Shown: positions 9,812 through 18,150 of the stretch, piece after piece
Layout: the number at the start of each line of letters is the position of its first letter
Position numbering within the stretch: position 1 is the stretch's first letter
From: an uncultured Clostridia bacterium
GTDB taxonomy: Bacteria; Bacillota; Clostridia; TANB77; CAG-508
Assembly (NCBI GenBank): GCA_947385375.1
Contig: CANDKR010000003.1
Coordinates: 1 to 64,000, forward strand
Reading direction: 5' to 3'
Length of the DNA: 64,000 nt
Translations under genes and position numbers: made by a program
Notes under the pieces: model-generated
The model's input: the letters and a program-made list of their open reading frames with translations, nothing else
What the model was told of the DNA's origin: nothing
Database searches by the model: none

Positions 9812-11047
9812 ATGGGCAAAAAAGATAATTTAGCAGCAGGGTTAATGACAGCTTTTATCATAATCATACTGTTACTTACAGCCTATTTTTGTGTAGATAT
9901 TTTTGGTATTGTAGATATACCAAAAAGTATAAGTTTGACTAGATTTTTTGGCAATACAACAGAAGAAATTATATCACCAAGACCAGTAGACGAGTTTCAA
10001 GTTACACAGGACAATATTGATGAATGGATAAATGATAATAAAGATGACGAGGAAGAGCCATCAGAAGAAGAACCAGTTGAAGTTATTGAAAGAATTATGC
10101 CTGAAGAGGAAGAACAACCTGAAGAGCAACCACCACAAGAGGAAGAGCCAGCACCAGTAGTTACACCTGCGAAGAGAGATAATGCAACAAATAAAATGTA
10201 TTATTATCAATTAGATATATATGGAAAGATGATTTATGACAGAGTTTATGATAATATAGAGAAATTAAAAACTGGTACATATGTAGTAAATTTTGATACA
10301 TTATTTAATGATTTATTACACGAAGAGGGCGGAGATGCAGTTTTAGAAGAGGCTTTCCAATTTGGTATGAATGCACTTTTATTTGATCACCCAGAAATAT
10401 TTTTCTTAGACATAACGAAAATGTATATGTCTACTGAAATTACAAGTTTTGGACCTTTAAAGACTTACAGAGTTTCAATTGGAAACTTAGAAGGTGAGAC
10501 ATATTTGTCAGAGACTTTCTTTAACGAACAATCTGTTAATATGGTGACAGAAATGTTAGAAACTATTAAGTCAAATGTTAGAGGTACTGTTATAGAAGGC
10601 AATACTTATGACATTGTAAGAACTGTTCATGATTATTTGATAGATACAATGGATTATGATAAATCTTTAGAAAAAGATAATATATACAATATTTATGGAG
10701 CTTTAATAAATAGAGAGGCAGTTTGTGAAGGATATGCAAAATCTTTAAAATATATTTTAGATGATTTTGGAATTCCTTGTGTAATAGTATGTGGAATTGG
10801 ACAGAATTCAAATGGTGATACAGAAAGCCATGCTTGGAATTATGTTAGAATAGATGAGAACTGGTATGCAATTGATGCTACTTGGGACGACCCAGTTATT
10901 GTAGGTGACGGATATGTTTCACAAAATGTATATACTAAGTATTTCTTAAAAGGTTCAAGAGATTTCTTTGTAGACCACACAGAAGATGGAAGAATAGTTG
11001 ATGATGCGCATTTTATATATCCAACATTAAGTGAGGATAATTATTAA
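9812..11047 (+). CDS. Membrane-anchored transglutaminase-like protein
   Basis: Residues 9-32 form one transmembrane segment (LMTAFIIIILLLTAYFCVDI). Residues about 70-115 are a Glu/Pro-rich linker. The C-terminal half is a transglutaminase-core domain with the triad Cys305 (EAVCEGYA), His340 (ESHAWNYV) and Asp355 (AIDATWDDP), the arrangement of cysteine peptidases and peptide-crosslinking enzymes. It is probably extracytoplasmic and acts on peptides or wall proteins (inference). RBS GGAGG at 9801. Nine bases separate it from addB, suggesting cotranscription despite unrelated function. Confidence 0.83.
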   Translation: MGKKDNLAAGLMTAFIIIILLLTAYFCVDIFGIVDIPKSISLTRFFGNTTEEIISPRPVDEFQVTQDNIDEWINDNKDDEEEPSEEEPVEVIERIMPEEEEQPEEQPPQEEEPAPVVTPAKRDNATNKMYYYQLDIYGKMIYDRVYDNIEKLKTGTYVVNFDTLFNDLLHEEGGDAVLEEAFQFGMNALLFDHPEIFFLDITKMYMSTEITSFGPLKTYRVSIGNLEGETYLSETFFNEQSVNMVTEMLETIKSNVRGTVIEGNTYDIVRTVHDYLIDTMDYDKSLEKDNIYNIYGALINREAVCEGYAKSLKYILDDFGIPCVIVCGIGQNSNGDTESHAWNYVRIDENWYAIDATWDDPVIVGDGYVSQNVYTKYFLKGSRDFFVDHTEDGRIVDDAHFIYPTLSEDNY

Positions 11048-11055
11048 GGAGAAAT

Positions 11056-14000
11056 ATGAAATTTAACTTAGTTTATGGCAAAAGCGGAAGCGGTAAGAGT
11101 AAAACTATATATGAAGATTTGAAAAATAAGATAGGTACTGGAAGTATCTATCTTATTGTGCCTGAGCAAAGTAATTTAACAGCAGAGCAAAACCTATTTA
11201 AAATAACAGGTGAGAGTACTCTTTTAAATGTAGAAGTACTTACTTTAAGTAGAATGGCAACAAGAGTTATGGGAGAAGTAGGAGGTAATTTATATACTAG
11301 ACTTTCTAAAATAGGAAAGAGTATGTTAATATATGATATCTTGACAAAAGAGAAGAAAAATTTAAAATTTTTGGGCAAATCGGATAAGAATATTGACATA
11401 GTTGGTAATATGCTTACAGAGTTTAAGAAGCATGGTATTGATATTGAAAGTGTATTAAATACTGATTTTGATGACGAATATATGAGACTTAAACTAGAAG
11501 ATGTTGGAATTATACATAAGGCTTATGAGCAAAAAATAAGCGAGAAGTTTATTGATGAAAATGACAGTATGAATATTTTAAGAGAAAACTTAAAATATAC
11601 AGATATGTTTAAAGATAGCATTATATATATTGATGATTTTCTAGGTTTTACAGTTCAAGAATTTGGTGTTTTTGAAGAACTTTTGAAGGTGTGTAGAGAA
11701 GTAACTGTTACTGTTTGTACAGATAATTTTGATAAGCCTACCAAATTAGAAGAGGATATTTTTTATTTTAATAAAAAGTTTGCAAGAAAGCTTTTAGAAA
11801 TTGCTGGAGAAAACAAAGCAGAGATAAATAAAATAGAACTTAAAGATTTACATAGGTTTAAGAACACAGAACTTGCTTTTTTAGAACAGAAATTGTCTTT
11901 AGGTGGAAGAGAAAAGTATAAAGATGAGGTAGAGAATATCGAGTTATTTTTAGCGAATAATTCATATTCTGAAATGGAATATGTAGCAGCAAAAATCTTA
12001 GAACTAGTAAAGCATGGAGAGCTTAGATATAATGAAATAGGTATTGTTACTAAAAATATAGATGATTACATAGAAGATGCAAAAGCAGTTTTTGACAAAT
12101 ATGAAATACCTTTGTTTATTGACAGCAAAAAAGAATTAAATCAAAATATTTTAATAAAATATATAATAGCATTGTTAGATATTTTTTCAAAGAATTGGTC
12201 TTATGACGCAGTTTTTGATTATTTGAAAATAGGTTTGCATGAGTTTGAAAATAAAGATATTTATGAGCTTGAAAATTATTGTAAGAAATGGGGAATAAAG
12301 GGGAGTAAATGGTATGCTCGAGAGTTTAATTATGAGCCTATTAATGATGTGCAAGAAAAATTAGAAGGCATCAGGAAACAAATTGTTACACCGATTTTAG
12401 ATTTAAAGAAAAGTGTTTCAGAAAATAGGACGGTTTCTGAAGTGACTAAGAGCTTATATAATTTCTTAATTGATAATAAAGTTAATGAAATATTAGATAA
12501 GAAAATTAAGAAGTTTGATTTACCAGAAATAGCAGATGAATATAGTACGAGTTATAAGATTTTGATTACAGTATTTGATGAGCTTGTGCTATTATTTAAA
12601 GATGACAAAGTTACTTTTGAAAAATATAAAGAGCTTCTGCAAACTGGTATTAAGAATAGCGAACTTGGAGCTATCCCTGCAACACAAGATCAAGTAGTGC
12701 TTGGAGATACAGAACGTTCAAGAAGTAGAAAGACAAAAGTTTTATTTATTATTGGTATCAATGACGGAGTTTTTCCAGCGAAAGCTAAAGAAGAGGGATT
12801 TTTAAATGATAATGATAGAGAAAAGCTTTTGAGCAAAGGCTTTGAACTTGCGAAATCTTCAACAGAGCTTTTATATGAAGAACAGTTTAATATTTATAGA
12901 ACTTTTACAACACCAGAAGAGAAATTGTTTTTATCTTATGCTTCAAGTGATAAGGCTGGAGCTCCACTTAGACCATCAATACTTGTCAAGAAGATGAAAC
13001 TCATTTTTCCAAAATTAATAGAGAAAAGTGATATATTATCGGTAGAACATAAACTTAGTAATGAGAAAGCAAGTTTTGAAGAAGCACTTAAAGTATATAA
13101 AGAATTTCTAGAAGGAAATGAAATCACACAAGAGTGGGCAGATATTATAAGATATTTTTATCTTACTAAAAAAGATGAATTTTTAGCTTCAATTAGTGGT
13201 TTTGATTATAACAACTTACCAGAGAGAATATCAGAAGAAAATATTGACAAACTTTATGGCAAGAAGCTAAGAACTAGTGTATCAAGATTAGAAAGTTATA
13301 GAAAATGTCCGTTTTCTTTCCATTTAACTTATGGACTTAAACTTAAAGAAAATCCAGAACTTAAGATGGCGTCAGTAGATACAGGTTCTTTTATGCATGA
13401 GGTTATTGATGAGCTATTTAAGAGAATAGATGAGAAGAAGTTATCTATAACAAAAATGAGTGATGAAGAAATTGAAAAACTAACTTTGCAGATTATAGAG
13501 GAGATATTAGATTTTCCAAAATATTATACTTTTACAAGTACAGCAAAATTTAGAACGTTAACAAGAAGTTTAAAAAAAGTTGTACTAAAATCTGTACAGT
13601 ATATTATATACTCAATTAAAAATAGTGATTTTGAAGTTTTAGGACACGAGATTGAATTTAGTAATATCAGTGAGTTCAAGCCAATACAGATGTCACTTTT
13701 TGAAGATAAAGCGCTTGAAATAACAGGAAAAATTGATAGAGTGGATTTAGGTAAGATTGGTGACAAACAATATGTTAGAGTTATTGACTATAAATCTTCT
13801 AATAGAGAGCTAGATGTAAAACAAGCAGAAGCAGGTTTGCAAATACAACTTGTAACTTACATAGATGCTTTGACAGAAGCAAGAGATTATGAGGCAAGTG
13901 GACTTTTATATTTAGGTTTAATCGATAACATATATAAAGCTCAAAAAAATATTGATGATGTAGAATTGATTGAAGCAGAAATCAGAAAAGCTTTTCAGAT

Positions 14001-14334
14001 GAAAGGTTTGGTTTTAGCAGATATTAATGTTATAAAGGCTATGGATAAAAAAATAGAGCCTTCTAAGAAGTCTGATATAATTCCAGTTACTTTAAGTAAA
14101 GATGGAGAAATAAGTAGTCGTGGAAGTTCTACTCTTACAGCAGAAGAATTTAAAGAACTTCAAAAAAATGTTAAGAAGATTATAAAAGAACTATCTTCTG
14201 AAATTATGAGAGGAAATATCGACATCAAACCATATAATTACAAAGGAAAGACAGGTTGTGATTTTTGTTCATATCGCACTATATGTAATTTTAGTACTTC
14301 GCTAAAATGCAATAATTTTGATTATATAAGTTAA
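11056..14334 (+). CDS. addB: AddB, helicase-nuclease subunit
   Basis: Subunit of the AddAB double-strand-break resection enzyme. Walker A GKSGSGKS lies at residues 8-15. The C-terminal PD-(D/E)XK nuclease domain contains VIDYKSS and the iron-sulfur cysteines in SYRKCPFSF and CDFCSYRTIC, as in AddB family proteins. 1092 residues, normal length. The usual partner addA does not follow; alr comes next, so the second subunit must be encoded elsewhere. Confidence 0.92.
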   Translation: MKFNLVYGKSGSGKSKTIYEDLKNKIGTGSIYLIVPEQSNLTAEQNLFKITGESTLLNVEVLTLSRMATRVMGEVGGNLYTRLSKIGKSMLIYDILTKEKKNLKFLGKSDKNIDIVGNMLTEFKKHGIDIESVLNTDFDDEYMRLKLEDVGIIHKAYEQKISEKFIDENDSMNILRENLKYTDMFKDSIIYIDDFLGFTVQEFGVFEELLKVCREVTVTVCTDNFDKPTKLEEDIFYFNKKFARKLLEIAGENKAEINKIELKDLHRFKNTELAFLEQKLSLGGREKYKDEVENIELFLANNSYSEMEYVAAKILELVKHGELRYNEIGIVTKNIDDYIEDAKAVFDKYEIPLFIDSKKELNQNILIKYIIALLDIFSKNWSYDAVFDYLKIGLHEFENKDIYELENYCKKWGIKGSKWYAREFNYEPINDVQEKLEGIRKQIVTPILDLKKSVSENRTVSEVTKSLYNFLIDNKVNEILDKKIKKFDLPEIADEYSTSYKILITVFDELVLLFKDDKVTFEKYKELLQTGIKNSELGAIPATQDQVVLGDTERSRSRKTKVLFIIGINDGVFPAKAKEEGFLNDNDREKLLSKGFELAKSSTELLYEEQFNIYRTFTTPEEKLFLSYASSDKAGAPLRPSILVKKMKLIFPKLIEKSDILSVEHKLSNEKASFEEALKVYKEFLEGNEITQEWADIIRYFYLTKKDEFLASISGFDYNNLPERISEENIDKLYGKKLRTSVSRLESYRKCPFSFHLTYGLKLKENPELKMASVDTGSFMHEVIDELFKRIDEKKLSITKMSDEEIEKLTLQIIEEILDFPKYYTFTSTAKFRTLTRSLKKVVLKSVQYIIYSIKNSDFEVLGHEIEFSNISEFKPIQMSLFEDKALEITGKIDRVDLGKIGDKQYVRVIDYKSSNRELDVKQAEAGLQIQLVTYIDALTEARDYEASGLLYLGLIDNIYKAQKNIDDVELIEAEIRKAFQMKGLVLADINVIKAMDKKIEPSKKSDIIPVTLSKDGEISSRGSSTLTAEEFKELQKNVKKIIKELSSEIMRGNIDIKPYNYKGKTGCDFCSYRTICNFSTSLKCNNFDYIS

Positions 14335-14345
14335 GGAGAAAACTG

Positions 14346-15422
14346 ATGAGAAATGCTGTTTTAGAAGTTGATTTAAAAGCGTTTAAAGATAATTTGAAGA
14401 ATATACAAGATTTTGTGGGTGAGGACATAATTTTAATGCCAGTTATAAAAGCAAGTGGTTATGGGACTTATATAAACACAAAATTAGAAGCATATAAAGA
14501 TTTTAAAATTGTTGCTGTTGCTATGGCAGAAGAGGCAAATTTTATTAGAAATTTGGGATATAAAGGCGATATTCTTATTTTAAATCAGCCAGATATAAAT
14601 GATATAGATGAAATTATAAAGCAAAATGTTACATCAGGTGTTAGTGAAATGTCTTTTTTAAAAAGGCTAGTAGAAACTAAACAAGAATGTAAAATTCATT
14701 TAGAACTTGAAACAGGAATGGGAAGAACTGGAATTAAATATGAAGATGTAGAAACATTTTGTTACACAATCAAACAAAATCCTTTTATAAAACTAGAAGG
14801 AGTATATACTCATTTTTCAGTTGCTGACAGTGATGAAAACTATACTAAAGAGCAAATAGAAAGATTTAATAAAGGTTTAGAAGTAATAGAAAAATATTTT
14901 GATGATATAAAATACATACATACGAGTGCTTCTAATGGAATATTAAATTTTGAAAATAATAAATGTAATACAGCAAGACCGGGAATAATAATGTATGGTT
15001 ACGAATCTTTCAAAGGAGCTTATGGGAAATTAGACTTAAAGCCTACTTCCAAACTTAAGGCTAGAATAAATTTCGTAAAAACAATAGAAAAAGGCGACAG
15101 TGTAAGTTATGGTAGATTATTTATAGCAGATAAAACTACTAAAGTTGCAACAGTTCCACTTGGATATGCTGACGGTATTCGTAGAAGTATGACAGGCGCT
15201 AAAGTTTTTGTAAATGGGCATACAGCAAAGATTATTGGCAGGGTTTGTATGGATAGTTTTATGATTGATGTGACAGATATTCCAGAAGTGAAAGTTGGAG
15301 ATGAAGTATATATTTGGGATAATGACCATATAACTTTAGACGAAGTTGCTGAAAAATGTGATACAATAAACTATGAGATATTATCTTGTATTTCAAATAG
15401 AGTTCCAAGAAAATTTATTTAA
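14346..15422 (+). CDS. alr: Alanine racemase
   Basis: PLP enzyme making D-alanine for peptidoglycan. The PLP lysine lies in MPVIKASGYGTY near residue 37 (usual form VKANAYGHG), and the second catalytic region follows PLGYADGIRRS; CMDSFMIDVT is also typical. 358 residues, slightly short but complete. RBS AAGGAG. Part of a tight run of genes from addB through the uracil-DNA glycosylase. Confidence 0.93.
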   Translation: MRNAVLEVDLKAFKDNLKNIQDFVGEDIILMPVIKASGYGTYINTKLEAYKDFKIVAVAMAEEANFIRNLGYKGDILILNQPDINDIDEIIKQNVTSGVSEMSFLKRLVETKQECKIHLELETGMGRTGIKYEDVETFCYTIKQNPFIKLEGVYTHFSVADSDENYTKEQIERFNKGLEVIEKYFDDIKYIHTSASNGILNFENNKCNTARPGIIMYGYESFKGAYGKLDLKPTSKLKARINFVKTIEKGDSVSYGRLFIADKTTKVATVPLGYADGIRRSMTGAKVFVNGHTAKIIGRVCMDSFMIDVTDIPEVKVGDEVYIWDNDHITLDEVAEKCDTINYEILSCISNRVPRKFI

Positions 15423-15434
15423 AGGAGAAGTTAA

Positions 15435-16223
15435 ATGTTTAAAAGTGAAGAAATTGTATATGTAGAAAAAGAAGGAATACACTATATTCAATTTAAGAGA
15501 TTACTTAAATATGGAATAAAACATGCATATACGTTAAAAAGTGAAGGAATAGATTTTGCATTTACTGATATGGAGAAAAATGCTATGAGTTATGACAAGT
15601 TATGTAAGGCGTTAGAGATTGATCCAAGTAAAGTAGTTCAACCAGTACAAACACATACAGATTGCATTAAAAATGTCGACAAGGTTTTATCCACAGGAGA
15701 ACTACAAAATGTGGATGGATTAATCACAAATAAGCAGGAAATTGCACTTACAACTAAAAATGCAGATTGTATTTTATTTTTATTTTATGACCCAGTAAAA
15801 AAAGTAATTGCAAATATTCATTCTGGTTGGAGAGGTACTTTCAAAAAAATAGCAGAAAAAGCAGTTGTAAAGATGATAAATTCTTATGGTTGCAGACCAA
15901 GTGACATCTTATGTTTTATATGTCCAAGCATTAGAAAATGTCATTTTGAGGTTTCTTTAGATGTAAAAGAGCTTTGTGAAGAGATTTTTGCTTTTACTGG
16001 AAAAACAGAAAAGTTTATTGAACTTGGTGAGATAGTAGATGGAGATCAAAAATATAATATTGACACAGTTGAGATTAATAGGATATTATTATTAGAACTT
16101 GGAATAAGAGAAAAAAATATTATTGATTGTAACTTGTGTAGTGTATGCAATGGTGATAAAATTGAATCAGTTAGAGTAGATGGAGATAATTCAGGTAGAG
16201 GTACAGCAATTATAATGTTATAG
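15435..16223 (+). CDS. pgeF: Laccase-domain protein (YfiH/PgeF family)
   Basis: Copper- or zinc-binding family first called polyphenol oxidase, later shown to include purine-nucleoside-phosphorylase-like and peptidoglycan-editing activities. The metal ligands are visible in QTHTD, NADCILFLFYD and HSGWRGTFKKI. 262 residues, usual length. It lies 12 bases after alr, consistent with a peptidoglycan-related role. The gene_symbol follows the E. coli family name; the activity in this organism is not established. Confidence 0.85.
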   Translation: MFKSEEIVYVEKEGIHYIQFKRLLKYGIKHAYTLKSEGIDFAFTDMEKNAMSYDKLCKALEIDPSKVVQPVQTHTDCIKNVDKVLSTGELQNVDGLITNKQEIALTTKNADCILFLFYDPVKKVIANIHSGWRGTFKKIAEKAVVKMINSYGCRPSDILCFICPSIRKCHFEVSLDVKELCEEIFAFTGKTEKFIELGEIVDGDQKYNIDTVEINRILLLELGIREKNIIDCNLCSVCNGDKIESVRVDGDNSGRGTAIIML

Positions 16224-16232
16224 GAGTAATTT

Positions 16233-16791
16233 ATGTACGATAGTTTAGAAGAAATAGACGAAGAAGTAAAAAAGTGTGAGAAATGCAAGCTATGTAGAAA
16301 TAGGACAAATACAGTTTTTGGTACTGGAAATCCTAATGCTAGAGTAATGTTTATCGGTGAAGGACCTCGGTGCAGACGAGGACGCACATGGGATTCCTTT
16401 TGTAGGAAAAGCAGGGAAATTGATGAATGAAGCTTTTAAAGGACTTGGTATAGAAAGAGATGACGTGTATATTGCCAATATCGTAAAATGCAGACCACCA
16501 GGCAATAGAAATCCAGAAAAAGATGAAGCAATAGCTTGTATGGATTATTTAAGAAATCAAGTGATGCTTGTAAAACCAGAAATAATAGTTTTGATGGGAA
16601 GTGTTGCACTTAAAAATGTTTTAGGTGAAGAATACGGAATTACTAAAGCAAGAGGAAATTGGATAATAAAAAAAGATATAAAATATATGCCTACTTTTCA
16701 TCCCGCAGCCTTACTTAGAGATGAAGCTAAGAAAATTGATTTTTGGCAAGACTTACAATTAGTAATAAAAGAATTAGAAAAAACCTCTTGA
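16233..16791 (+). CDS. Family-4 uracil-DNA glycosylase, with +1 recoding at CGGT
   Basis: Removes uracil from DNA; iron-sulfur protein. Cysteines CEKCKLC near residue 15 and KCRPPGNRNP near 88 match the cluster ligands, and TFHPAALLRD is the C-terminal active-site motif. Frame 0 breaks inside motif 1: it reads GEGPRCRRG. Skipping one base at CGG 16368-16370 restores GEGP-GADEDAHGIPFVG, the exact family motif. The resulting 185 residues match the family. Stop TGA at 16789 sits inside the terminator hairpin. Confidence 0.92.
16368..16371 (+). other. CGGT +1 recoding site, Gly46 of uracil-DNA glycosylase
   Basis: Codons GGA CCT | CGGT | GCA. Gly46 is the invariant glycine of active-site motif 1 (GE-P-G-DED). 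Confidence 0.92.
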
Positions 16792-16805
16792 AACAAGAGG
16801 TTTTT
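16778..16805. terminator. Bidirectional terminator between convergent genes
   Basis: AAAAACCTCTTG, loop AAA, CAAGAGGTTTTT. Serves the glycosylase gene on the plus strand and the HExxH gene on the minus strand; both stop codons lie in or at its edge. Confidence 0.9.
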
Positions 16806-17937
16806 ATTCTATGTTTTTCATTCGTACCTTCTCTTCGAAAAGTAATCTAAGTTTGGCAAATAATTTTTTAAAGAATTCAATACCGTAGGTGGGATTTTCG
16901 AAAAGCACTAAATCTTTATTTGATTCTTCGAAAAAGGTAAGTACACCAAATTTCTTTACCATCTCGCGCTTTTCATCAAGTCTGTTCATCATTTCACGAT
17001 AGAACTCATTATAATAGTTGTAGCCTTCAGTGTCAATAAGCAAATCTTTAAAGTTATATAAGTGTGTTTGGAAAGCATTTAAGCTATCTTGATCTTTTAT
17101 ATAATCAAATTCTCTATTAAAGCAGTGATATATAATAGTGTTTTGAATTTCAAGAGTAAGTTTTAATATAATTGCTTTAAGAGCTTCAATCCTATTAGAT
17201 AAATTTTTAATTTTGCTAAGTGGTGCATCTATTTCAGAACAAGTATCTAAATCATTCATTGAGATAACAAGTTCTTCCTGATATTGCATAACTAAATCTA
17301 AGTTTGATTCTATAATACCATAAGCTTTTGGACTAGATTTTGCAATAAAAGTATTTTTGAATACATCATTACTAAACAAAACACTATGGAAAAGTGGGTA
17401 TGTACCAGTGAAATATGCAAGTTGTCTTATAATTGCTGTTTCTATTGGATAATAATCAGGACTTTCAGTAGTTAGATTCATACTATAATATCTAACTGTA
17501 TCAGTTACAGCTCCATTTGCTTTAGAAGCCATATATTGTACAGCAGCTTCGTTTAATGCCATACCATGAGATTTTCCTTGCAAATCATATAATCCAAGTC
17601 TGATAGTTTTTCCACGTTTATCTTTTAAAGATTGTAAGAAATGTATACATTCATGAATTGCAAGAGTGTTTAAGTCGTCAAAATCCATATCTTGACTAAA
17701 ATAAATTGAGTCGTTTTTATATAAATATTTTGCAGCAGCCATATCATTTGGCATTTTTGCTATGTACATATTTAATCTTGATATAGAAATAAATAAATCG
17801 CTTTGATTTAGGTTATGTTCAGGAAAAGAAGAACATAACTTCTCTGCAATTTTTGAAGCTATTTTATTAATTTCAAGTGTACTTAAAGGGTTGATAACTT
17901 CAATACCCTCTCGCTTTAGTGTAGAATTTATGTTCAT
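16804..17937 (-). CDS. Putative zinc metallopeptidase-like protein (HExxH), unknown family
   Basis: I do not recognise this 377-residue protein. Residues near 93 read LAIHECIHFLQS, an HExxH zinc-binding motif in a helical setting. About 30 residues later comes MALNEAAVQYMAS, which could supply a glutamate third ligand as in gluzincins. No signal peptide or membrane helix is visible, so a cytoplasmic enzyme is likely. The C-terminal half is helical and rich in charged residues. RBS AAGGAG just upstream of ATG 17937. It is divergent from the protease-dockerin gene. Confidence 0.6.
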   Translation of the reverse strand: MNINSTLKREGIEVINPLSTLEINKIASKIAEKLCSSFPEHNLNQSDLFISISRLNMYIAKMPNDMAAAKYLYKNDSIYFSQDMDFDDLNTLAIHECIHFLQSLKDKRGKTIRLGLYDLQGKSHGMALNEAAVQYMASKANGAVTDTVRYYSMNLTTESPDYYPIETAIIRQLAYFTGTYPLFHSVLFSNDVFKNTFIAKSSPKAYGIIESNLDLVMQYQEELVISMNDLDTCSEIDAPLSKIKNLSNRIEALKAIILKLTLEIQNTIIYHCFNREFDYIKDQDSLNAFQTHLYNFKDLLIDTEGYNYYNEFYREMMNRLDEKREMVKKFGVLTFFEESNKDLVLFENPTYGIEFFKKLFAKLRLLFEEKVRMKNIE

Positions 17938-18064
17938 AAAAACTCCTTAACTCTTTCGTATATAAATATTATACCGCAAAAAAGTGAAATATAAATATCA
18001 AGTCGATAAAAATTTTATTACATTTCAGTAACAAAAATGCAATAAAAACTTAATAGGAGTAAAC

Positions 18065-18093
18065 TTGCAAGCTTATATAGTAAGTGCTATAAT
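18065..18093 (+). promoter_or_regulatory. Promoter for the protease-dockerin gene
   Basis: TTGCAA (18065-18070), 17-base spacer, TATAAT (18088-18093). The remaining divergent region 17938-18150 shows no other clear element. Confidence 0.75.
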
Positions 18094-18150
18094 AGACTTG
18101 ATACAATGAAATAATTATATGCAAATATATAAGAAGGAAGAGAGTAATTA

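Noticed and set aside
9742-9828. Frame-0 C terminus of the OGG gene (ending VTNGQKR)
   Set aside because: It lacks the family helix and overlaps the next gene; the +1 tail fits.
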